11,216 nucleotides of DNA from positions 1 through 11,216 of the forward strand of contig CALGZO010000230.1 of NCBI GenBank assembly GCA_937934465.1, in the 5' to 3' direction. Made by a program: the position numbers and the translations under genes. The notes under the pieces are model-generated. The model searched no databases. It saw nothing but the letters and a program-made list of their open reading frames with translations, and was not told the origin of the DNA. Origin of the DNA: an uncultured Fimbriimonadales bacterium. Its GTDB lineage: Bacteria > Armatimonadota > Fimbriimonadia > Fimbriimonadales > GBS-DC. Positions within the stretch are counted from its first letter, which is position 1; every line of letters starts with the position of its first letter. Positions 1 through 6,667 of this stretch are shown piece after piece.

Positions 1-527
1 TCGATGCCGAAGTCGCGGGCGAGATTGTCGGGCGTGAGCGCGATATCGGACGCCAGCGCCGCCAGCCAAGTGAGCATCCGCTCCAACGAATCGGGCGTAA
101 CGGGCATGGGCTTCTCCACAGCAAACTCATCGCCCACATACCGCACGAAAATGAGCCAATGTCCGTCCAGCGCGACGCCCGCAATCCGCTGCACATCCTG
201 TCGTGTCTTTCTGGACAGGTCGCGTATGTAGCGTTTCAGCTGCTCAACGGCGTGTCGGGTCGCGTTATGAGTAAGCGTATGGCTCAATGCACCGGGGCGC
301 TCATACTCGATAACGAATCGGTTGAACACGGCGTCGGCGCGCCCCGACGCGAGGGTCATCTCGGAGCGGATGTCGGGCGTGGTGAGGCTAATCTGCTCGC
401 AGAACCGCTCGATAATCGGGTCGACTCGCCGACGTAGGTCTGCCTCCGTCGGCTGTTGGGGTAGCACATGCTGCAGAGCGTTCCACAGCTCCTGCGCTGT
501 CTGCTGGATGAGCGTCTGGTGCTGCAT
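1..527 (-). CDS. N-terminal part of a restriction-modification-like protein (5' partial gene)
   Basis: The frame is open from an ATG at 527 down to the window edge, giving 175 residues of a longer protein. The segment around residues 61-80 reads SGRADAVFNRFVIEYERPGA. A G-R-A-D-A-V-(Y/F) strand followed by a V-I-E-Y-x-(R/P)-P-G strand is typical of the PD-(D/E)xK-like N-terminal domain of large single-chain type IIG/Eco57I-like enzymes, where a DNA adenine methyltransferase domain follows. Asp65 and Glu74 would be metal ligands. The position usually held by Lys is Glu76, so nuclease activity is uncertain. Residues 100-130 (KTRQDVQRIAGVALDGHWLIF) also fit that domain. The gene is divergent from the potassium permease, with a 171-bp gap. 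No strong ribosome-binding site precedes the ATG. The methyltransferase part would lie outside the window, so the family call is an inference from one domain. Confidence 0.6.
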   Translation of the reverse strand, partial: MQHQTLIQQTAQELWNALQHVLPQQPTEADLRRRVDPIIERFCEQISLTTPDIRSEMTLASGRADAVFNRFVIEYERPGALSHTLTHNATRHAVEQLKRYIRDLSRKTRQDVQRIAGVALDGHWLIFVRYVGDEFAVEKPMPVTPDSLERMLTWLAALASDIALTPDNLARDFGI

Positions 528-651
528 AAATATTGAGTTACGACAGGGCGCGGAATTTTCCTGCTCCACAGTGCTTTGGGGGTATGTTGGGGGAGTCTGA
601 AAGGTGGGGCGAATGCAACGCCCACCCATCGATGCCAACAGAGGCGGTTGG

Positions 652-680
652 TTCGCAGGCGCGCTCAGCTGGGGTATACT
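652..680 (+). promoter_or_regulatory. Probable promoter of the kimA-like/usp pair
   Basis: TATACT (675-680) matches the -10 consensus at 5 of 6 bases. TTCGCA (652-657) matches -35 at 4 of 6, with a 17-bp spacer. Transcription would begin near 687, leaving a leader of about 12 nt before the ATG at 699. That is too short for a c-di-AMP (ydaO) riboswitch, which often precedes relatives of this transporter in Firmicutes. The rest of the 528-698 gap holds only a small GGGCG/CGCCC inverted repeat (607-611 and 619-623) of unclear role. Confidence 0.5.
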
Positions 681-698
681 CCTGCTCATACAGGTTCC

Positions 699-2621
699 AT
701 GCTGGGCAGACTCTGGCGGATTCTGATTGGACCAGTGCTATCCACGCGACGGGCGCGCCACGAGCGGTTGCCCGTGCTGCTGGCGTTGCCCGTGTTTGCC
801 TCCGACGCGCTGTCGTCGTCAGCATACGCCACAGAAGAGATGATGCTGGTGCTGTGGTCGGCGGGCGAGGACGCGCTGCGCTATGCGTTCCCCATCTCGA
901 TGGCGGTGGTCGCGCTGCTGTTTATTGTGGTGTTCTCGTATCGGCAGACGGTGTATGCCTATCCACAGGGCGGCGGCGCGTTTATCGTATCGCGCGAGAA
1001 TCTGGGCGAGTTTTGGGGCGTGCTGGCGGCGTCCGCGCTGCTGGTAGGCTATGTGCTGACGGTGGCGGTGAGTATCGCGGCAGGCGTCAACGCTATCATC
1101 TCGGCGTTCCCAGCCATGTTGCCCTATCGGGTGGAGCTGTGCGCGTTTTTTATTGCGCTGATGACGCTGATTAACTTGCGTGGGGCGCGCGAGTCGGGCT
1201 TGGTGTTCGCGCCGCCGACCTACGGGTTCGTGCTGACTTTCGCGATTTTGATACTGGTGGGGCTGTCGCGCGGGTTCGCAGGCGATATAGAGCCTGCGGG
1301 GTATCCGCCCTATGGCGAGGGCGCGCAGGCGTTCGGGCTGCTGGTATTGCTCACGGCGTTCGCGCGTGGGTGTTCCGCGCTGACGGGCGTGGAGGCAATC
1401 TCCGACGGCGTGCCCGCGTTCAAGGCGCCCGAATCGCGCAACGCGGCGCGCACGCTGCTGCTGATGGCTATCCTGCTGGCAGGGCTGGTGATGGGCATCA
1501 CCTACACGGCGTCGTACTATCAGGTGCTGCCCCTCAAGAACGAGTCGGGCGAGATTGTGGAGACGCTCACCTCACGGCTGGCGCGAACCGTGTTGGAGGG
1601 CACGCCGTTTGAATGGTTCTACTATGTGGTGCAGGCAGCGACAACGCTGATTTTGATATTGGCGGCGAACACGGCGTATGTCGACTTTCCGCGCCTGTCG
1701 TCGGTGTTGGCGAACGCGCGGTTCGCGCCGCGTCAACTGGCGAACTTGGGCGACCGCTTGGTGTTCAACAACGGCATCATCTTGCTGGGGCTACTCTCGG
1801 CGTTGCTGATTGTCTACTTTCGGGGCGACACGCACGCGCTGATACCGCTGTATGCGGTGGGCGTGTTCATCGGGTTCACACTGTCGCAAGCGGGCATGGC
1901 GCGCCGATTTGCCCGTGTGAAGCCTCCCCACTGGCGCATCGGGATGCTCATCAGCGGCTTCGGCGCGTTCACCACCGGGCTGGTGCTGATGACGCAACTC
2001 ATCGCCAACTTCCGCTACGGCGCATGGATTACGCTGGTCTCGATCGGCGTGCTGATGTTCCTGCTGTTCAAAGTGCACGAGCATTACATGACCCTCAAGA
2101 GCGAGCTCAAGCCGCGCCTTACCGAGCCGCGCGCGTCGATGCGCCACAAAGTCGTGGTGCTGGTTCCAAGCGTGCATCAAGGCGTGCTGCAGGCGTTGGA
2201 GTATGCACGCACGCTCAGCCACCCCGACGAGATTGAAGCGCTCCATATCAACTTAGACCCGCGCCCGCCCGCCGTCTATCGGCGCGTGCTGAAACGGAGC
2301 AAAGACGAAGAGACCGAGCTGCGCTTGGTGACGCCCGCCGCCGAGAAGATGCAACAAGAGTGGCGCGCCTTCGTGCCCGACATCCCACTCACCATCATCG
2401 ACTCGGAACACCGCTCGCTGGTGGAGCCGATTGAAGAGTTCATCGACGAGCTCATCGACGCTGAGCAGCTCGACCAGGTCACGGTGATTATCCCAGAGTT
2501 TTATCCGCGCAAGTGGTGGCATCACCTGCTGCATAATCAGTCGGCGTGGATCTTGCGCTTGGCGCTGATGAAGAAGCCCAAAGTGGTGGTGGCTACCGTG
2601 CGCTACTTCTTGGAGCGATAG
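699..2621 (+). CDS. kimA: KimA-family (APC superfamily) potassium permease with cytoplasmic C-terminal domain
   Basis: This 640-residue inner-membrane transporter aligns over its whole length with Bacillus subtilis KimA (607 aa), a high-affinity, proton-coupled K+ importer inhibited by c-di-AMP. Hydrophobic membrane segments run from about residue 25 to 460. A soluble domain of Usp-like fold follows from about 480 (KVVVLVPSVHQG) and ends in the family-typical NQSAWILRLAL and VVVATVRYF. Landmarks include FASDALSSSAYATE (33-46; Asp36, Tyr43), YAYPQGGGAFIVS (86-98), GCSALTGVEAIS (224-235) and PLYAVGVFIGFTLSQ (383-397). The potassium-site Asp117 of B. subtilis KimA is Gly here (LLVGY, 114-118). 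The ATG at 699 is chosen because homology begins at once (MLGRLWRILIG) and a promoter lies just upstream; an in-frame ATG at 576 would add 41 unrelated residues. The usp gene starts 2 bp downstream. The substrate is inferred by homology; another APC cation or amino-acid substrate remains possible. Confidence 0.85.
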   Translation: MLGRLWRILIGPVLSTRRARHERLPVLLALPVFASDALSSSAYATEEMMLVLWSAGEDALRYAFPISMAVVALLFIVVFSYRQTVYAYPQGGGAFIVSRENLGEFWGVLAASALLVGYVLTVAVSIAAGVNAIISAFPAMLPYRVELCAFFIALMTLINLRGARESGLVFAPPTYGFVLTFAILILVGLSRGFAGDIEPAGYPPYGEGAQAFGLLVLLTAFARGCSALTGVEAISDGVPAFKAPESRNAARTLLLMAILLAGLVMGITYTASYYQVLPLKNESGEIVETLTSRLARTVLEGTPFEWFYYVVQAATTLILILAANTAYVDFPRLSSVLANARFAPRQLANLGDRLVFNNGIILLGLLSALLIVYFRGDTHALIPLYAVGVFIGFTLSQAGMARRFARVKPPHWRIGMLISGFGAFTTGLVLMTQLIANFRYGAWITLVSIGVLMFLLFKVHEHYMTLKSELKPRLTEPRASMRHKVVVLVPSVHQGVLQALEYARTLSHPDEIEALHINLDPRPPAVYRRVLKRSKDEETELRLVTPAAEKMQQEWRAFVPDIPLTIIDSEHRSLVEPIEEFIDELIDAEQLDQVTVIIPEFYPRKWWHHLLHNQSAWILRLALMKKPKVVVATVRYFLER

Positions 2622-2623
2622 CG

Positions 2624-3046
2624 ATGCGGACGATTCTGATGGCATATCGGGGCAGTGCGCACGACCAGCGGGTGCTGCGCTGGCTGTGTCGGCTGGTCAA
2701 GCACACGCGGAGCAACCTGCGCTTGGTGTATGTGTTGGCGGTGAGCTACACACACGAGGTAGACGACCCGGAGCCGCCAGGCGCGCGGGAGGCGGAGCAG
2801 ATGCTGTTGGAGGCGGAACATATCGCGCAGGAGGAGGGCGTGGTGGTCGCCGCCGACTTGGTGCAAGCGCGCGAGGTGGGACCCGGCTTAGTGAGCGAGG
2901 CGGATGAGGTGGAAGCCGACTTGCTGGTACTGACCGACCAGCGTCAACTGATGCCCGACGAGAACCCGCTGGGCGTGGGCGTGGTGGCGTATGTGATGAA
3001 GCATGCGCCCTGCCCCGTGTGGCTGTGCTACGAGCCGCTGCCCTAA
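2624..3046 (+). CDS. Small universal stress protein (UspA-like), degenerate nucleotide site
   Basis: This is a 140-residue single-domain protein of the Usp fold. Its first strand is RTILMAYRGSAHDQRVL, a middle strand is ADLLVLTDQ, and the C-terminus, YVMKHAPCPVWLC, matches the usual V-(L/M)-x-H-A-P-C-P-V ending. The start at 2624 has GGAG at 2612-2615, 8 bp upstream. It lies 2 bp after the permease stop, so the two genes are surely co-transcribed and probably translationally coupled. ATP-binding Usp proteins carry an Asp after the first strand and a G-x2-G-x9-G-(S/T) loop. Here the Asp position is Arg9 and the loop is replaced by a short QRQLMPDENPLGVG stretch (residues 106-119), so nucleotide binding is doubtful. 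A partner role for the permease, whose own C-terminal domain is Usp-like, is an inference from the operon. The gene ends 4 bp from the convergent DUF3006 gene. Confidence 0.85.
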   Translation: MRTILMAYRGSAHDQRVLRWLCRLVKHTRSNLRLVYVLAVSYTHEVDDPEPPGAREAEQMLLEAEHIAQEEGVVVAADLVQAREVGPGLVSEADEVEADLLVLTDQRQLMPDENPLGVGVVAYVMKHAPCPVWLCYEPLP

Positions 3047-3050
3047 ACGG

Positions 3051-3287
3051 CTACTCCTGCATCAGCTCGTCCAGCAGCGCGTCGATCTCCTCGCGGATTG
3101 CTTGTTTCGTCTCGGCGTCAGGTCGGAACTCAATTTGGAGCCAGTCGCCCTCGCGCACGCCCTCAGGTAGCCATTCGGCGGGGCAGAGCCACTGCAGATA
3201 GTCGCCTACGCCGACAGGAACCAGCAGCACGGCAAGCGATGCGCCCGTCTCGGTGGGTTCGATGCGATCCACAAACACGCGAGTCAT
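3051..3287 (-). CDS. DUF3006 family protein
   Basis: A 78-residue protein beginning TRVFVDRIEPTETG, with LPEGVREGDWLQIEF in the middle and a charged C-terminal helix (TKQAIREEIDALLDEL). This is the layout of DUF3006: a small beta-barrel-like N-terminal part, an x-E-G-D-x-(L/V) turn, and a helix carrying regularly spaced acidic residues. Its function is not known. In other bacteria such genes often follow metallo-beta-lactamase or ComEC-like genes (general recollection). Here it follows polX instead, with its ATG overlapping the polX TGA (ATGA, 3284-3287), so the two are translationally coupled. Confidence 0.75.
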   Translation of the reverse strand: MTRVFVDRIEPTETGASLAVLLVPVGVGDYLQWLCPAEWLPEGVREGDWLQIEFRPDAETKQAIREEIDALLDELMQE

Positions 3288-5014
3288 ACCTGTTGCCTCC
3301 TATCGGCGAGCCACTGCAGCAGCGCATCTCGCGCGAGGGTGTTCAGCACTCGTTCGGGGGTCGCCCACGCGCGTTGCGCCAGCCCGACAGCGAGCGTCAT
3401 CGCAGGCAGGTCGCGCGCGGCATGCGAATCTGTACCCAAGCTTACCCACGCGCCGCTCTCGACCAACGCGCGCGCGAGCGGCGTGGGAGGGTCCATCCGT
3501 GTGGGGTAGCCGTTGATTTCCACCGCCTTGCCCAGCGCGCGGGCGCGCTCGAAGATGCGCTCCCAGTCGGCGTCGTTGGCGAGCCGTTTGCCGTAGCGTC
3601 GGCAGGTCGGGTGCGCGAGGATGTCCACAGCAGGGTGTTCCAAGGCGCGTAGCAGGCGTTGCGTCATCTGCTCGCGCGGCATCCCGTGCGCGTCGTGGAC
3701 GCCTGCCAGCACCAGCTGCGCACGATGTAGCATCGCTTCAGGCGCGTCGAGCGAGCCGTCCGCGCGGATGTTCACCTCGAGGGCATCAAGAAGATATGGG
3801 CGTCCGCCGTACTGCTCGTTCAGCGCGTCGATTTCGCGTCGCCGCTGCTCGAACGCCGTCATCCACTCGCCCCCCTCGCCCAGCAGGTGCGCGTGGTCGG
3901 TTATGGCTAAATAGTCATACCCCAGCGCGGCGGCGGTCTGCGCCATCTCTTCCAGCGTGTTGAACCCATCAGACCAGTTCGAGTGGCTTTGCAGGTCGCC
4001 GCGCACATGCTGGGGTTGGAGCAGTTGCGGCAGTCGCCCCTGCTCGGCGGCTTCCAGTTCGCCTGCGTCTTCGCGCAGCGGCGGCGGGATGCAGGGCAAT
4101 CCGAGCGCGGCGTAGACTGCCTCTTCAGATTCGGAGGCGATGCAGACATCCCCGCGCCACACGCCGTACTCGTTCAGTTTCAAGCCGCGCTGCTGGGCGC
4201 GCTGGCGCAGCCGAATCGTGTGGGCTTTCGAACCCGTCAGATACACCAACCCCGCCCCCCAGTGATTGGGCGGCGTCGCGCGGAAATCGACTTGCAGCCC
4301 GTCGCTGAGGAACGCCTGCGCCCGATGTGCGCCCTGCGCGTACACGGCGTGAATCTCGGGCAGTTTCAAGAGGGCTTCCAGCGTCGGTTCGGGTAGCTCA
4401 GTCGCGACGAGGAAGTCCAAGTCGCCGATGTCCTCTTGCATGCGTCGCGCGGAGCCGCAGAGTTGCGCCTGTTGCACGCCCTGCACTTGCTGAACGGCGC
4501 GGAGCAGGTCTTGCCCGCGCTGCAAGGCGAACCCCAGCGGCGTGCGTCGCTGCGATTTGTGCTGGAGCTCCAGCAGTCGCAGGAGCCGTTCGCGCTTATG
4601 AGGGCTCAAACCGGGCAGTTGATCGGCGGCGCCGCTGAGGAGCGCGTGGCGCAGGCTCTCCAAGTCGCGCACGCCGAGCCGATCGTGTAGCAGTTTCGCC
4701 GTCTTCGCGCCGATACCAGGCACTGCCATCACTTCCAAGACGCCGTGTGGAACCTGTGACAGCAGCTGCTCGCGCTTGGGGAGGACGCCCGTCTGCAAGT
4801 AGGCGACTATCTTCTCGGCGATTGCCTCGCCGATGCCAGGAATCGCTTGGAGCGCGTCGACGCCTTGCTCGGCGATTGCCTCGATGGGCGTGGTCAGGGT
4901 CTCCAGCGTGTGCGCCGCTTGGCGATAAGCGCGCGCCTTGAACGGGCTGTCCCCCACATAGTCGGTCAGGTCGGCGAGCTCGCGCAACTGCTGGGCTATC
5001 GCCTCGTTGGACAT
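3284..5014 (-). CDS. polX: Family X DNA polymerase/3'-5' exonuclease PolX
   Basis: This 576-residue protein has full bacterial PolX length and architecture, and should fill short gaps in base-excision repair. Residues 1-150 form the 8-kDa-like domain with two helix-hairpin-helix motifs (AIPGIGEAIAEKI at 58-70, AVPGIGAKTAKLL at 97-109). The palm domain carries GSARRMQEDIGDLDFLV (187-203), with metal-binding Asp198 and Asp200, and a third Asp at 243 (LQVDFRA). The C-terminal PHP exonuclease domain starts near 338: GDLQSHSNWSDG, AITDHAH (371-377), Glu413, His440, LAHPT (467-471) and GTDSHA (527-532). The first PHP HxH motif reads QxH (Gln342, His344). The ATG at 5014 is chosen because homology begins there and a TATAAT box lies 6 nt upstream; upstream codons in this frame run through isocitrate lyase. 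It overlaps the DUF3006 gene by 4 bp. Confidence 0.93.
   Translation of the reverse strand: MSNEAIAQQLRELADLTDYVGDSPFKARAYRQAAHTLETLTTPIEAIAEQGVDALQAIPGIGEAIAEKIVAYLQTGVLPKREQLLSQVPHGVLEVMAVPGIGAKTAKLLHDRLGVRDLESLRHALLSGAADQLPGLSPHKRERLLRLLELQHKSQRRTPLGFALQRGQDLLRAVQQVQGVQQAQLCGSARRMQEDIGDLDFLVATELPEPTLEALLKLPEIHAVYAQGAHRAQAFLSDGLQVDFRATPPNHWGAGLVYLTGSKAHTIRLRQRAQQRGLKLNEYGVWRGDVCIASESEEAVYAALGLPCIPPPLREDAGELEAAEQGRLPQLLQPQHVRGDLQSHSNWSDGFNTLEEMAQTAAALGYDYLAITDHAHLLGEGGEWMTAFEQRRREIDALNEQYGGRPYLLDALEVNIRADGSLDAPEAMLHRAQLVLAGVHDAHGMPREQMTQRLLRALEHPAVDILAHPTCRRYGKRLANDADWERIFERARALGKAVEINGYPTRMDPPTPLARALVESGAWVSLGTDSHAARDLPAMTLAVGLAQRAWATPERVLNTLARDALLQWLADRRQQV
3296..3300 (-). promoter_or_regulatory. 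Ribosome-binding site of the DUF3006 gene
   Basis: GGAGG on the minus strand, 8 nt before the ATG at 3287 and inside the last codons of polX. It supports a coupled start for the overlapping DUF3006 gene. Confidence 0.7.
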
Positions 5015-5020
5015 AGCCCG

Positions 5021-5026
5021 ATTATA
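5021..5026 (-). promoter_or_regulatory. -10 box of a leaderless-type polX promoter
   Basis: A perfect TATAAT on the minus strand is followed by CGGGCT and then the polX ATG (5014). Transcription starting about 7 nt past the box would begin at or next to the A of the start codon, giving a leaderless mRNA. No Shine-Dalgarno sequence is present in the 22-bp gap between isocitrate lyase and polX. I see no convincing -35 at 16-18 bp; it would lie inside the end of the isocitrate lyase gene. Confidence 0.6.
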
Positions 5027-5036
5027 CCTGCCGTGT

Positions 5037-6305
<1,269 letters not shown>

Positions 6306-6310
6306 GCTTA

Positions 6311-6315
6311 CCTCC
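6311..6315 (-). promoter_or_regulatory. Strong ribosome-binding site of aceA
   Basis: GGAGG (within AGGAGGT) on the minus strand, 5 nt before the ATG at 6305. It decides the start in favour of MQEAILQLERDW over the upstream in-frame ATG at 6338. A short hairpin (6335-6350, 7-bp arms including one G-T pair) lies further upstream. No clear aceA promoter is visible between it and the repeat array. Confidence 0.75.
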
Positions 6316-6367
6316 TCATCGTCGATGATGTTTCGCACAGGCTCCTGCGCCTATGCAAATCTCACCG

Positions 6368-6658
6368 TAGCACGGACAATCCTGTCCGTGCGTGCATGCT
6401 TGGACAAGACTGTCCAAGCCACTTTGTAGCACGGACAATCCTGTCCGTGCGTGCGTGCTTGGACAAGACTGTCCAAGCCACTTTGCAGCACGGACACTCC
6501 TGTCCGTGCGTGAATGCTTGGACAAGAATGTTCAAGCCACGCTGTAGCACGGACAATCCTGTCCGTGCCCCTGTGCTTGGACAAGAATGTCCAAGCCACT
6601 TTGTAGCACGGACAATCCTGTCCGTGCGTGCATGCTTGGACAAGACTGTCCAAGCCAC
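6368..6658. repeat. Five-copy, 59-bp tandem array of paired hairpins between aceB and aceA
   Basis: Units begin at 6368, 6427, 6486, 6545 and 6604, an exact 59-bp period; the last copy stops after 55 bp. Each unit holds two palindromes with 9-bp arms and 4-nt loops: GCACGGACA/TGTCCGTGC, then a 6-bp spacer, then GCTTGGACA/TGTCCAAGC, then a 9-bp spacer (22+6+22+9). The two hairpins share GC..GGACA but differ at two paired positions, AC/GT against TT/AA, with both sides changed together. Differences between copies fall in loops and spacers (loops ATCC or CTCC, AGAC or AGAA; spacers GTGCAT, GTGCGT, GTGAAT, CCCTGT). The single stem change, in copy 3, still allows a G-U pair on one strand. The array ends 9 bp after the aceB stop codon. 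Long open frames across it in both directions are by-products of the repeat. Confidence 0.95.
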
Positions 6659-6667
6659 AGGGGGCGT

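Noticed and set aside
356..625. 89-residue minus-strand frame overlapping the restriction-like gene start
   Set aside because: Its translation is Arg/Ser-rich and featureless, while the overlapping frame carries the GRADAVF and VIEYERPG motifs.
576..698. Upstream ATG extension of the kimA-like gene
   Set aside because: The 41 extra residues show no similarity to the family, and the promoter at 652-680 lies downstream of that ATG.
528..698. c-di-AMP (ydaO) riboswitch before the kimA-like gene
   Set aside because: The likely transcript start near 687 leaves about 12 nt of leader, and no riboswitch-like set of helices is visible in the gap.
6368..6658. CRISPR array
   Set aside because: The spacers are 6 and 9 bp and nearly identical between copies. 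There are two alternating palindromes instead of one repeat with unique spacers, and no cas gene is present.
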